This document shows, one piece after another, positions 10,463 through 18,257 of a stretch of DNA of 64,000 nucleotides. Positions within the stretch are counted from its first letter, which is position 1. Every line of letters starts with the position of its first letter. The notes under the pieces were generated by a model. It saw only the letters and a list, made by a program, of their open reading frames with translations, searched no databases and was not told where the DNA came from. The position numbers were made by a program, and so were the translations under genes. Source of the stretch: Halomonas sp. MCCC 1A13316 (GTDB taxonomy: Bacteria; Pseudomonadota; Gammaproteobacteria; Pseudomonadales; Halomonadaceae); assembly GCF_014931605.1 (NCBI RefSeq), contig NZ_CP053382.1:4278001-4342000 (forward strand), given 5' to 3'.

Positions 10463-10577
10463 CGTGGTGTTGATGAGGCATCACGGCCATTAGGGGAACC
10501 GCCAGTTTCCCGCTATGGTTTCTCCCCCTCATTGCTAGTCACGGTCTTGCCTGCGCCTCCTATGGGGGCGCTTTTTT
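10463..10577 (+). ncRNA. Candidate Fur-regulated small RNA (RyhB/PrrF-like)
   Basis: Predicted transcript of about 115 nt from the Fur-type promoter to the first terminator. Visible parts: hairpin TGATG/CATCA (10471-10475 with 10479-10483), hairpin GGGGAAC/GTTTCCC with one G-U pair (10493-10499 with 10505-10511), an unpaired pyrimidine-rich stretch with CTCATTGCT (10528-10536), then GCGCCTCC-TAT-GGGGGCGC and six T (10553-10577). The CATTGCT seed recurs in the core of enterobacterial RyhB as I remember it, and it is antisense to AGCAATG, which contains a start codon. Structure, promoter and terminator support an Hfq-type iron-sparing RNA; expression and homology are untested. Confidence 0.6.
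10553..10577 (+). terminator. Rho-independent terminator of the candidate sRNA (array copy 1)
   Basis: GCGCCTCC (10553-10560) pairs with GGGGGCGC (10564-10571) through eight pairs including one U-G, loop TAT, followed by TTTTTT. It is one of two array copies with an unbroken stem. Confidence 0.8.
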
Positions 10578-10633
10578 GCCTTGAAGATTCGCCCCCCCTC
10601 ATTGCTGCTTTTCACAAGCCCAGGGTCTTGCCT

Positions 10634-10658
10634 GCACATCCTATGGGGGCGCTTTTTT
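10634..10658 (+). terminator. Degenerate terminator, array copy 2
   Basis: GCACATCC-TAT-GGGGGCGC followed by T6. Two of the eight stem pairs are broken (A-C and A-G oppositions), so this copy should be the leakiest of the array. Confidence 0.5.
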
Positions 10659-10714
10659 GCCTTGAAGATTCGACCCCCCTCATTGCTGCTTTTCACAAGC
10701 CCAGGGTCTTGCCT

Positions 10715-10739
10715 GCACCTCCTATGGGGGCGCTTTTTT
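10715..10739 (+). terminator. Weakened terminator, array copy 3
   Basis: GCACCTCC-TAT-GGGGGCGC followed by T6, with one A-C mismatch at the third stem position compared with copy 1. Confidence 0.55.
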
Positions 10740-10795
10740 GCCTTGAAGATTCGACCCCCCTCATTGCTGCTTTTCACAAGCCCAGGGTCTTGCCT

Positions 10796-10820
10796 GCACC
10801 TCCTATGGGGGCGCTTTTTT
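10796..10820 (+). terminator. Weakened terminator, array copy 4
   Basis: Same GCACCTCC-TAT-GGGGGCGC hairpin and T6 as copy 3, with a single internal mismatch. Confidence 0.55.
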
Positions 10821-10876
10821 GCCTTGAAGATTCGACCCCCCTCATTGCTGCTTTTCACAAGCCCAGGGTCTTGCCT

Positions 10877-10901
10877 GCGCCTCCTATGGGGGCGCTTTTT
10901 T
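10877..10901 (+). terminator. Intact terminator, array copy 5
   Basis: GCGCCTCC-TAT-GGGGGCGC followed by T6. The stem is restored to the full eight pairs seen in copy 1. Confidence 0.75.
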
Positions 10902-10958
10902 GCCTTGAAGATTCGACCCCCCCTCATTGCTGCTTTTCACAAGCCCAGGGTCTTGCCT

Positions 10959-10984
10959 GCACCTCCTATGGGGGCGCTTTTTTT
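10959..10984 (+). terminator. Last terminator of the array, copy 6
   Basis: GCACCTCC-TAT-GGGGGCGC followed by T7. The stem has one mismatch but the U-tract is the longest of the array. Beyond it the unit sequence is lost apart from a final CTCATTGCTGCTTTTC. Confidence 0.6.
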
Positions 10985-11041
10985 GGTTCAACGCACTTTG
11001 CCAAGAAATGCGGCTTCCCTCATTGCTGCTTTTCGCTTAAC

Positions 11042-11950
11042 TCAAGACGATATGGCACCACGCCAAGGCCCACGTCCACGCAGACGCTCGCGTAACAGTT
11101 CGGCCAGGGCCTCCGCAGCAGGGCGTGAGCCCGGCTCGATGACCCGAGCGAAGTGCAGACGCGCCTCGCAGCGGCCGAGAGCGGGTAATCCCTCGGCCTC
11201 ACTCAGCTCACGCATGGCGGGGGTCAGGCGTTCACGATCGAGCACGCTGATCGCCAGGCCTCGCTCCACTGCGCGCTCGATGGCGTGGATGCTGGTACTG
11301 GTGAAGACGGCGTGCCAGGGCCTGCCCAGCCGCTCCAGCGCCTCGCTCGCCAGCGTCCGGTACGGGCAGTCGACCTCGTGCAAAGCCAGTGGCAGGCTCG
11401 CCCGCTCGGTCAGGTTGGCGGCCCGTGGCGCGGCCCAGACCGGCGTGGTGCGCCACAGCGACTCACCGCCGGAGAGCGGAATGGGGCGGTCCAACACCAC
11501 CGCCAGGTCCAACCGCGAGCGTCCCAACTGGCGCGCGAGTTCCCCGCTGGTAGCCGTCACTGCCTGCAGCAGTACCTCGGGATGGCGCGAAGTGAACTCG
11601 GGCAGCACATCGCCGAGTAGCTCACGGGCATAGTCCTCGGGCAGACCGAAGCGAACCTTACCCCTCAGCCCCTGCCCGGCGTATCGGGCGACGATGCCGT
11701 CATGCATGCGCAGCAGTTCACGCGCTTCCTGTAACAGCGCCTCTCCCGTGGCGGTCGGCACGACCCCACGCGGGCCGCGCTCGAGCAGCCGGGCATCGAG
11801 CAACGCTTCCAGACGCTTTATCTGCATGCTTATGGCGCTGACGGTGCGGTGCCGCTGCTCGGCCGCTGCCGCCAGCGAGCCAAGCTGGGCCGCCGCCTGG
11901 AAGCTGCGCAGGAGTTCGAGATCCAGCGTCGCCGTCGAGACTTCAGCCAT
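11042..11950 (-). CDS. LysR-family transcriptional regulator
   Basis: A 302-aa LysR-type regulator. The N-terminal winged helix spans about 8-67 (LDLELLRSFQAAAQLGSLAAAAE, then SAISMQIKRLEALLDARLLERG). The effector domain is at about 90-300. The ATG at 11950 gives the usual family length; the open frame continues to 12271 without support, and an ATG at 11983 is a second possibility. It is divergent from an EamA exporter gene, the common arrangement in which the regulator controls its neighbour, so an exported metabolite is the likely signal. Its 3' end abuts the tandem repeat array. Confidence 0.88.
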   Translation of the reverse strand: MAEVSTATLDLELLRSFQAAAQLGSLAAAAEQRHRTVSAISMQIKRLEALLDARLLERGPRGVVPTATGEALLQEARELLRMHDGIVARYAGQGLRGKVRFGLPEDYARELLGDVLPEFTSRHPEVLLQAVTATSGELARQLGRSRLDLAVVLDRPIPLSGGESLWRTTPVWAAPRAANLTERASLPLALHEVDCPYRTLASEALERLGRPWHAVFTSTSIHAIERAVERGLAISVLDRERLTPAMRELSEAEGLPALGRCEARLHFARVIEPGSRPAAEALAELLRERLRGRGPWRGAISS

Positions 11951-12038
11951 ATTGAACTCTGCCTGCAAAGAATGTCGCTTCATTGAAGCCGTAATAACCG
12001 TCAAGCTCAAGCCAGCGCAATCATGAAGGAGCATGACG

Positions 12039-13034
12039 ATGCCGACACAAGCCCTATCGCTGCTGATCGCCACCGGCTTCGTGCTGTGCTGGAGCTCAGG
12101 CTTCGTCGGTGGCCGGCTCGCCAGCGCACTCGACACCCCGGTGCTCAGCCTGTTCGCCTGGCGCTTCCTGCTCGCTGCCCTGCTGGTGGCGGCATGGTGT
12201 CGTCTGACGCTTGGCGCTGTGCCGACGGTTCGCGACATGTGCCGGGAAGTGATCATTGGCAGCCTGACCATGGGCGGCTACCTGCTGGGCGTGATTCTCG
12301 CTCTCGACTTGGGCGTCAGCGCCGGCGTCACGGCACTGATCGCCGCCCTGCAGCCGCTGCTGGCGGCGTCCATGGCGGGGCGATGGCTGGGAGAACGCCT
12401 GGGAGCGCTCGGTTGGCTGGGCATGGCGGTCGCCACCCTGGGCGTATCCCTGTGCGTGGTCGACGACATGCAGCGGGCGCTGGGCGCGCCGTGGTGGGCC
12501 TATCTGCTGCCGCTGCTGTCGGTGGTCTCGATCACGCTGGGCAGCGTGCTGGCGGTGCGCCAGGCGCCGTCGATGCCGCTGCCGTCAGCGCTGCTGGCCC
12601 AGCTGATTGCCGCCTCGGGAATCTTCCTGCTGGCGGCCTTGATAGCCGAGCGGGGAGCATTGAGCCCGCCGACGCTCGAGCCATCCTTCCTGGCTACGCT
12701 CGGCTGGCTGGTGGTGCTGTCGAGCCTGGGCGGCTACGGATTCTTCGTCGCCAGCCTGCGCCGGCTGGGCGTCACGCTGACTTCAGCGCTGGTGCATCTC
12801 ACGCCGGCAGTGACCCTGGTCTGGGCCGCGGCGATGTTCGGCGAGCGCCTCGGCCCGGCAGGACTGGTGGGAATGGCGCTCGCCGGCGTGGGCGCCGGCC
12901 TGGCTATTCGCAGCGCGCGAAGATCAGGTCCCACACACCGTGACCCAGACGCGCCCCACGTGCCTCGAACTTGGTCAGCGGTCGAAAGTCCGGACGCGGC
13001 ACATAGGGCGCCGTCTCGGGCGTCGCAATGTTGA
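12039..13034 (+). CDS. EamA/DMT-family metabolite exporter
   Basis: Ten-helix inner membrane protein of the drug/metabolite transporter superfamily, 331 aa. The two EamA repeats cover about 5-140 and 150-285, with [17 protein letters not shown] and [17 protein letters not shown] typical of the first repeat. The ATG at 12039 is preferred over 12033 because AAGGAG (12026-12031) is then seven bases away. After the last helix there is a polar tail of about 35 residues that overlaps the 3' end of trmB on the other strand by 131 bp, an oddity suggesting that an earlier stop was lost. Regulation by the divergent LysR gene is likely. Confidence 0.83.
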   Translation: MPTQALSLLIATGFVLCWSSGFVGGRLASALDTPVLSLFAWRFLLAALLVAAWCRLTLGAVPTVRDMCREVIIGSLTMGGYLLGVILALDLGVSAGVTALIAALQPLLAASMAGRWLGERLGALGWLGMAVATLGVSLCVVDDMQRALGAPWWAYLLPLLSVVSITLGSVLAVRQAPSMPLPSALLAQLIAASGIFLLAALIAERGALSPPTLEPSFLATLGWLVVLSSLGGYGFFVASLRRLGVTLTSALVHLTPAVTLVWAAAMFGERLGPAGLVGMALAGVGAGLAIRSARRSGPTHRDPDAPHVPRTWSAVESPDAAHRAPSRASQC

Positions 13035-13653
13035 TGTAGCCCGGTGCGGCCGCCATCACCTCGGCCATCCACTCGGCATAGGCCTGCCAGTCGGTGGCCA
13101 TGTGCAGCTTGCCGGCGGGCTTCAGCCGCGTGCGAATCAGCTCGACGAAGGCGGGCTGGACGATACGCCGCTTGTGGTGCTTCTTCTTCGGCCAAGGATC
13201 GGGGAAGAACAGTTGCAGGGTATCGATGCTGGCCTCCGGCAGGCACTGCTCGAGTACCGCCAAGGCGTCCTCGCGATAAACGCGAAGGTTGCTCAGGCCG
13301 CGCTTGTCGGCCTCGTCGAGCAGCTTGCCCACACCCGGTGCATGTACCTCGATGCCAACGAAGTCGGTGTCGGGATGGGTCTCGGCCTGCTCGATCAGCG
13401 TGGCCCCCATACCGAAGCCGATCTCCACTACCCGCGGCGCCACACGCCCGAACAGTGCGTCGAGATCCTGGCGCCCCTCGGCCAGGGTCAGGCCCAGCCG
13501 CGGCCAGACCTCTTCCAGCCCGCGAGTCTGGGCCTGGGTCATGCGCCCGGCACGCAGCACGTAGCTCTTGATGCCGCGACGATGCAGCGGGGCGTCCGGC
13601 CCTTCCGGGCCGGTAGTAGCGGTGTCGCGTTGCGGGTCATTCATGGAATTCAC
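12904..13653 (-). CDS. trmB: tRNA (guanine-N7-)-methyltransferase
   Basis: Makes m7G46 in the variable loop of tRNAs using S-adenosylmethionine. The 249-aa cytosolic protein has the SAM loop [16 protein letters not shown] (about 71-86), [14 protein letters not shown] and the substrate segment [16 protein letters not shown] with [10 protein letters not shown] near the C-terminus, all TrmB hallmarks. GTG at 13653 is chosen because GGAG lies five bases upstream; ATG 13644 is an alternative. It follows thiG by 15 bp on the same strand. The 3' end overlaps the convergent EamA gene. Confidence 0.93.
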   Translation of the reverse strand: MNSMNDPQRDTATTGPEGPDAPLHRRGIKSYVLRAGRMTQAQTRGLEEVWPRLGLTLAEGRQDLDALFGRVAPRVVEIGFGMGATLIEQAETHPDTDFVGIEVHAPGVGKLLDEADKRGLSNLRVYREDALAVLEQCLPEASIDTLQLFFPDPWPKKKHHKRRIVQPAFVELIRTRLKPAGKLHMATDWQAYAEWMAEVMAAAPGYINIATPETAPYVPRPDFRPLTKFEARGARLGHGVWDLIFARCE

Positions 13654-13668
13654 TGCTGCTCCGGTGGT

Positions 13669-14466
13669 TCAGCCGTTGATGCGGCCGGCAAAGGGCGAGG
13701 AGGGTGCGGCACTCTGGCGGCGCGGCATGCGCCCGGCGAGGAAGGCCTCGCGCCCGGCCTCGACGGCCTTCTTCATGGCGCTGGCCATCAGCACCGGCTG
13801 GCGTGCATGGGCGATGGCGGAGTTCATCAGCACGCCGTCGCAGCCCAGCTCCATGGCCATGGCGGCATCGGAGGCGGTGCCGATACCGGCGTCCACCAGC
13901 ACCGGCACGCCGGCCTGCTCGATGATCAGGCGGATGTTGTGCGGATTCTGGATGCCGTGACCGGAGCCGATCAGCGAGCCCAGCGGCATGATCGCGCAGC
14001 AGCCCAGGCGCTCGAGCTCCTTGGCGACGATGGGGTCGTCGCTGGTGTAGACCATGACGTCGAAACCGTCGGCAAGCAGCTCTTCGGCCGCCCTCAGTGT
14101 CTCGGTCACGTTGGGGTAGAGCGTGGCATCGTCGCCCAGCACCTCGAGCTTGACCAGCTTGTGGCCGTCGAGCAGCTCACGCGCCAGCTTGCAGGTACGC
14201 ACGGCGTCCTTGGCGGTGTAGCAGCCGGCGGTATTGGGCAGCAGGGTGAAGCGATCCGGCGGCACCACGTCGAGCAGATTGGGTTGCCCGGCCTCCTGAC
14301 CAAGGTTGGTGCGGCGCACGGCGAAAGTGACCACCTCGGCCCCCGAGGCGGCGATGGCATCGCCGGTCTCGTCGAAATCCTTGTACTTGCCGGTACCGAC
14401 CAGCAGGCGAGAAGTGAAGGCGTGGCCGGCAATCCGCAGCGGTTGATCCTGATAGAAGTCTGTCAT
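13669..14466 (-). CDS. thiG: Thiazole synthase
   Basis: Forms the thiazole phosphate moiety of thiamine from deoxyxylulose phosphate, dehydroglycine and ThiS thiocarboxylate. The 265-aa TIM-barrel protein shows [16 protein letters not shown]-type barrel strands, the [11 protein letters not shown] and [19 protein letters not shown] segments, and the phosphate-binding [30 protein letters not shown]. It lies 60 bp downstream of thiS, as in many gammaproteobacteria, and upstream of trmB. No TPP riboswitch is evident near thiS. Confidence 0.95.
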   Translation of the reverse strand: MTDFYQDQPLRIAGHAFTSRLLVGTGKYKDFDETGDAIAASGAEVVTFAVRRTNLGQEAGQPNLLDVVPPDRFTLLPNTAGCYTAKDAVRTCKLARELLDGHKLVKLEVLGDDATLYPNVTETLRAAEELLADGFDVMVYTSDDPIVAKELERLGCCAIMPLGSLIGSGHGIQNPHNIRLIIEQAGVPVLVDAGIGTASDAAMAMELGCDGVLMNSAIAHARQPVLMASAMKKAVEAGREAFLAGRMPRRQSAAPSSPFAGRING

Positions 14467-14526
14467 CGCATGAGCCTGTGTCTGTAGCGGGGTCTAGGTC
14501 GGGAAACGGTTGAGCGAGGAGCCCCT

Positions 14527-14727
14527 CTAGCCGCCGCCGATGGCGTGGACGATCTCGATACGGTCGCCGTCGGTCAGGGAGGTGGTGTCGTGCTCGCTCT
14601 TGGGCACGATCTCCTCGTTTCGCTCGACGGCGATACGCCGTCCGCTCAGACCAAGGCTGTCGACCAACTGCGCCACCGTGAGACCGGGGGCAAGGTCTTG
14701 GGCCTCACCGTTGAGCTGGATCTGCAT
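14527..14727 (-). CDS. thiS: ThiS sulfur-carrier protein
   Basis: A 66-aa ubiquitin-fold sulfur carrier for thiazole synthesis. It ends in the required Gly-Gly (VHAIGGG), the site of adenylation and thiocarboxylate formation, and has the family segment IAVERNEEIVPKSEHDTTSLTDGDRIEIV. It is the first gene of thiS-thiG-trmB and is divergent from the DUF423 gene across about 100 bp. Confidence 0.93.
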   Translation of the reverse strand: MQIQLNGEAQDLAPGLTVAQLVDSLGLSGRRIAVERNEEIVPKSEHDTTSLTDGDRIEIVHAIGGG

Positions 14728-14829
14728 GGCGTACTCTCCAGGTTGACGAGTGTCGCGGGCCGATATTGTAGCTCCTTAGCGCCCCCCGCGGTACGGTAGG
14801 CGCAACCCAAACCGCAGGAGGAGAACACG

Positions 14830-15234
14830 ATGCACGACCGCGGGTGGTGGTGCCTGGCGGCACTCTCGGGTGCGCTGGCGGTAATGGCAGGCGCCTTCGC
14901 CGCCCATGCCCTGCAGGGCCTGTTGCCCGAGCGCATGCTAGCGGCCTTCGAGACCGGCGTACGCTACCAGGCCTGGCATACCCTGGCGATGCTCGGCGTA
15001 CTGGCCTGGCGCGCCGCGCGGCCTTTCCGCGGCCAGCATCTCGTACTTGGTTTTTGGACAGCGGGAATCGTGCTGTTCTCCGGCTCTCTCTATGCCATGG
15101 CGCTGCTGGGCGTGCGTGCTCTGGGCATGGTCACGCCACTTGGCGGCGTGATGATGATCGCCGGCTGGCTGGCACTTGCCGTCTGTGCGCTACGCGCAAG
15201 GCCCGAGGTTCAGTCGGAATCTGGCAGGGCATAG
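14830..15234 (+). CDS. DUF423 membrane protein (YgdD-like)
   Basis: A 134-aa inner membrane protein with four hydrophobic helices. The family signature AGAFAAHALQGLLPERMLAAFETGVRYQAWHTLA is present in parts, starting around residue 20. The function of DUF423/YgdD is not established. A strong AGGAGGAG precedes the ATG. Its last 25 bp overlap the 3' end of the convergent thioesterase gene. Confidence 0.88.
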   Translation: MHDRGWWCLAALSGALAVMAGAFAAHALQGLLPERMLAAFETGVRYQAWHTLAMLGVLAWRAARPFRGQHLVLGFWTAGIVLFSGSLYAMALLGVRALGMVTPLGGVMMIAGWLALAVCALRARPEVQSESGRA

Positions 15235-15623
15235 GTGGCGGTGACCAGCGCCACCGGACGCTCGTCGCCGGCGGAGAACAACTGCACCTCTCCCACCGCC
15301 AGGCGACGGCCCAGCTTGAGCAAGCGCGCCGTGGCGATGATGTCGCGATCGCCCCGCGGACGGCGCAGGAATCGACAGTGCAGGTCGCTGGTAACCGCCA
15401 TGGGCTCGGGGCCGATCTGTCCGAGAATGGCCACGTAGAGGCAGACATCGGCCAGCCCCATCAGGGTAGGGCCGGAGACACTGGCCCCGGGCCTCAGATG
15501 CTCGTCCTCGATGGCCAGGCTCATGGTCGCCCGCATGTCGTCGACTGCCTCGATGGTCCCGATACGCTGGGGAAAGACCTCGTCGAGAAAATCCTCGATG
15601 GCGGCGGCGGTCATCACGGTCAT
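15210..15623 (-). CDS. PaaI-type hotdog-fold thioesterase
   Basis: A 137-aa hotdog-fold protein, predicted to hydrolyse acyl-CoA thioesters. The segment RPGASVSGPTLMGLADVCLYVAILG (about 44-68) contains the central hotdog helix, and CRFLRRPRGDRDIIATARLLKLGRRLAVGEVQLFS (split across about 83-118) fits the PaaI/YdiI-like pattern. The substrate is unknown. The gene stands alone downstream of glcB and converges with the DUF423 gene, overlapping it by 25 bp. Confidence 0.78.
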   Translation of the reverse strand: MTVMTAAAIEDFLDEVFPQRIGTIEAVDDMRATMSLAIEDEHLRPGASVSGPTLMGLADVCLYVAILGQIGPEPMAVTSDLHCRFLRRPRGDRDIIATARLLKLGRRLAVGEVQLFSAGDERPVALVTATYALPDSD

Positions 15624-15687
15624 CGGCAGGCTCCTGGTGATTGGTCGATTGCGTTGGCCGCAATGGAAACGCTGCCAACATAACCCA

Positions 15688-15717
15688 AAGCGCCCCGGGC
15701 GAGTACCCAGGGCGCTT
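15688..15717. terminator. Hairpin between glcB and the thioesterase gene
   Basis: AAGCGCCC (15688-15695) pairs with GGGCGCTT (15710-15717); the 14-base loop can itself fold. It lies 60 bp beyond the glcB stop. The U-tract is weak on either strand, so termination is likely but imperfect. Confidence 0.45.
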
Positions 15718-15776
15718 CGTACGATTTCGCCAGGCGGCAGATGACCTGCACTACCCCCTGACGACGGCGCCGGCCG

Positions 15777-17951
15777 TCACTTGGCCTTGTGCACGGCACG
15801 CCAGTGGTGCAGCAGCGGCTCGGTATAGCCGGAGGGCTGCACGCGGCCCTTGAAGACCAGGTCGCTGGCGGCCTGGAAGGCGCTGGAGTTGGCATAGTCG
15901 GCCGACATCGGCGTATAGGTCGGGTCGCCGGCGTTCTGCTCGTCGACCACCTTGGCCATGCGTTCCAGCGTCTTCTGCACACGCTCGGCATCGACCACAC
16001 CGTGGTGCAACCAATTGGCGATGTGCTGGCTGGAGATCCGCAGCGTGGCACGATCCTCCATCAGGCCCACGTCGTGGATGTCGGGTACCTTTGAGCAGCC
16101 CACGCCGTGCTCGACCCAGCGCACCACGTAGCCGAGGATGCCCTGGCAGTTGTTGTCGAGCTCCTGCTGCAACTCCTCGTCGGACCAGCCGGCCTTCTCG
16201 GCCACCGGCACGGTGAGCAGATCGTCGAGCAGGTCGGGTTCACCCTGGGCCTCCAGCTCGCGCTGGATCGCGGTCACGTCGACCTGATGGTAGTGCAGCG
16301 CATGCAGGGTAGCGGCAGTGGGTGACGGCACCCAGGCAGTGTTGGCACCGGCCTTGGGATGGCCGATCTTCTGCTCGAGCATGGCGGCCATCAGGTCCGG
16401 CATGGCCCACATACCCTTGCCGATCTGGGCGCGACCGCGCAGGCCGCAGGCCAGGCCGACCTGGACGTTGTTGCGTTCGTAGGCGCCGATCCAGGCGGAA
16501 TTCTTCATGTCGCCCTTACGGATCATCGGACCCGCTTCCATGGCGGTGTGCATCTCGTCGCCGGTGCGGTCGAGGAAGCCGGTATTGATGAAAACTACGC
16601 GCGAGGCGGCCTCATTGATACACGCCTTGAGGTTGACCGAGGTGCGACGCTCCTCGTCCATGATGCCCATCTTGAGCGTGTCGCGGGCCAGGCCGAGCAG
16701 ATCCTCGATGCGGCCGAACAGCTCGTTCGAGAAGGCGACTTCCTTGGGCCCGTGCATCTTCGGCTTGACGATGTAGACCGAACCCTGGCGCGAGTTGCGT
16801 GGATCCTTGTCGCCCTTCTTCAGGTCGTGCATGGCCAACAGGCTCGTCAAGATGCCGTCGAGGATGCCCTCGTGCAACTCGTTGCCGTCGGCGTCGAGCA
16901 CCGCCGGGGTGGTCATCAGGTGACCGACGTTACGCACGAACATCAGCGCGCGCCCCGGCAGGGTCAGGCTGCCGCCGTTGGGTGTGGCGTAGGTGCGGTC
17001 ATTGTGCAGGCGACGGGTGAAGGACTTGCCGCCCTTCTGTACCGGCTCGGAGAGATCGCCCTTCATCAGCCCCAGCCAGTTGGCATAGACGCCGACCTTG
17101 TCCTCGGCGTCCACCGCGGCCACCGAGTCCTCGCAGTCCATGATGGCGGTCAGCGCGGCCTCGACCAGCAGATCCTTGATGCCGGCCGGGTCGGTCTGGC
17201 CGATCGGATGCTGCGGGTCGAACTGGATCTCCAGGTGCAGGTCGTGGTTGGCCAGCAGGATCGCCTCGGGGCTGGCGGCATCACCGCGGTAGCCGATCAG
17301 CTTGCCCGGCTCCTTCAGGCCGGTTTCGTTACCACCTTCGAGGGTCGCCACCAGTTGGTCGTCACGCAGGGCGTACTTGACGGCGTCACGATGGGAGCCG
17401 TTCGCCAGCGGTGCAGCCAGGTCGAGCACCCCGCGAGCGTAGGCGATGACCTTCTCGCCGCGCTTGGGGTTATAGCTGGTGCCCTTCTCGGCGCCGTCCT
17501 CCTCGGATATGGCATCGGTGCCGTAGAGTGCGTCGTAGAGGCTGCCCCAGCGGGCGTTGGCGGCGTTCAGCGCATAGCGGGCATTGCTCACCGGCACCAC
17601 CAGCTGCGGGCCGGCCTGAATGGAGACCTCGCGATCGACGTTGGCGGTAGACACCGTGACCTGAGAGGGTGCCTCCACCAGATAGCCGATCTCCTCGAGG
17701 AAGGCGCGGTAGACGCTCATGTCCCGGACCGGGCCGGGATTTTCACGGTGCCAGGAATCCAGTTGTTCCTGCAGGCGCTCCCGCTCGGCGAGCAATTCAC
17801 GATTTTTTGGTGTCAGATCATGAAAGATTGCATCGACCCCGGCCCAGAAGCTCGCGGCATCCAGGCCGGTGCCGGGAAGGGCCTGGTCGTTGATGAAGCG
17901 GTCCAGTTCAGCGGCCACCTGGAGACGATGGCGAGTAACTCGTTCGGACAT
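15777..17951 (-). CDS. glcB: Malate synthase G
   Basis: Condenses glyoxylate and acetyl-CoA to malate; cytosolic, Mg-dependent. The 724-aa length is close to E. coli GlcB (723). Recognisable segments are [31 protein letters not shown] (catalytic Mg-binding region around 265-295), [28 protein letters not shown] and the late [20 protein letters not shown] (around 548-567). The ATG at 17951 follows AGGAGGAG; the frame extends upstream to 18146 without family support. It is monocistronic, with a regulatory-looking upstream region that contains two inverted repeats. Confidence 0.96.
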   Translation of the reverse strand: MSERVTRHRLQVAAELDRFINDQALPGTGLDAASFWAGVDAIFHDLTPKNRELLAERERLQEQLDSWHRENPGPVRDMSVYRAFLEEIGYLVEAPSQVTVSTANVDREVSIQAGPQLVVPVSNARYALNAANARWGSLYDALYGTDAISEEDGAEKGTSYNPKRGEKVIAYARGVLDLAAPLANGSHRDAVKYALRDDQLVATLEGGNETGLKEPGKLIGYRGDAASPEAILLANHDLHLEIQFDPQHPIGQTDPAGIKDLLVEAALTAIMDCEDSVAAVDAEDKVGVYANWLGLMKGDLSEPVQKGGKSFTRRLHNDRTYATPNGGSLTLPGRALMFVRNVGHLMTTPAVLDADGNELHEGILDGILTSLLAMHDLKKGDKDPRNSRQGSVYIVKPKMHGPKEVAFSNELFGRIEDLLGLARDTLKMGIMDEERRTSVNLKACINEAASRVVFINTGFLDRTGDEMHTAMEAGPMIRKGDMKNSAWIGAYERNNVQVGLACGLRGRAQIGKGMWAMPDLMAAMLEQKIGHPKAGANTAWVPSPTAATLHALHYHQVDVTAIQRELEAQGEPDLLDDLLTVPVAEKAGWSDEELQQELDNNCQGILGYVVRWVEHGVGCSKVPDIHDVGLMEDRATLRISSQHIANWLHHGVVDAERVQKTLERMAKVVDEQNAGDPTYTPMSADYANSSAFQAASDLVFKGRVQPSGYTEPLLHHWRAVHKAK

Positions 17952-18038
17952 GGGAGGTCTCCTCCTGCGTGGCGGCCGATGAATCTTCTCGGCCAGCCGC
18001 AATTCGTGGGGGTGATACCACTGCGAAGGCGCCAATTT

Positions 18039-18057
18039 TGTGGAAAACTGTTCCACA
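18039..18057. promoter_or_regulatory. Inverted repeat TGTGGAA-N5-TTCCACA upstream of glcB
   Basis: A perfect 7-bp inverted repeat with a 5-base spacer, 88 bp upstream of the glcB start. It has the size and symmetry of an operator, but I cannot name the regulator. Confidence 0.4.
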
Positions 18058-18107
18058 TGTAAACCCGAAGGAGGGGCTACCCTACTAGACATAGGGTTAA
18101 GGCCCGA

Positions 18108-18131
18108 TTTTCTGACCATATGGTCAGAAAA
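18108..18131. promoter_or_regulatory. Perfect 24-bp palindrome between glcB and the hydrolase gene
   Basis: TTTTCTGACCAT followed directly by its exact reverse complement. The TGACC/GGTCA content recalls GntR- or TetR-type operators. The 306-bp region 17952-18257 between divergent genes holds this, the repeat at 18039-18057, and no credible coding sequence. Either gene could be the target; glcB is the better candidate because glyoxylate genes are commonly regulated. Confidence 0.5.
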
Positions 18132-18257
18132 AATGCGACCCATCACAGTGATAGCTCACCCAACAGCATGGTCGGTAGTTAAACTTGCTGCACGCTTGCG
18201 TGCCGCTGCAGACGAAAGGATTCGAGGGGACTATGTCTTGACCCGCTGGAGAACGCC

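Larger units (their letters stand above)
10528..11036 (+). repeat. Tandem array of 81-bp units carrying the sRNA seed and terminator
   Basis: Seven copies of CTCATTGCT begin at 10528, 10598, 10679, 10760, 10841, 10923 and 11019. The spacing is 70, 81, 81, 81, 82 and 96 bp. Most units read CTCATTGCTGCTTTTC, ACAAGCCCAGGGTCTTGCC, then the hairpin CTCCTATGGGGGCGC, a T6-T7 tract, and CTTGAAGATTCGACCCC. Copies differ by only a few bases. The first unit lacks 11 bases and belongs to the candidate sRNA; the seventh has only the seed. The period is 27 codons, which keeps spurious frames open on both strands. No unique spacers are present, so this is not CRISPR. It sits between AEC and LysR genes. Confidence 0.9.

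Noticed and set aside
10528..11036. CRISPR array
   Set aside because: The whole 81-bp unit repeats, with no unique spacers and no cas genes. The repeated hairpin plus T-tract is a terminator, not a CRISPR repeat.
10532..11633. Repeat-encoded proteins on the plus strand (187 and 350 aa) and a basic 130-aa one on the minus strand
   Set aside because: They stay open only because the period is divisible by three. None has a convincing ribosome binding site, and the conserved parts of the unit are the seed and terminator rather than codons.
12940..14487. 515-aa plus-strand frame opposite trmB and thiG
   Set aside because: Shadow frame across two well-supported genes, with no motif or ribosome binding site.
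16359..18062. 567-aa plus-strand frame opposite glcB
   Set aside because: Shadow frame; malate synthase G covers the same DNA with full-length family match.
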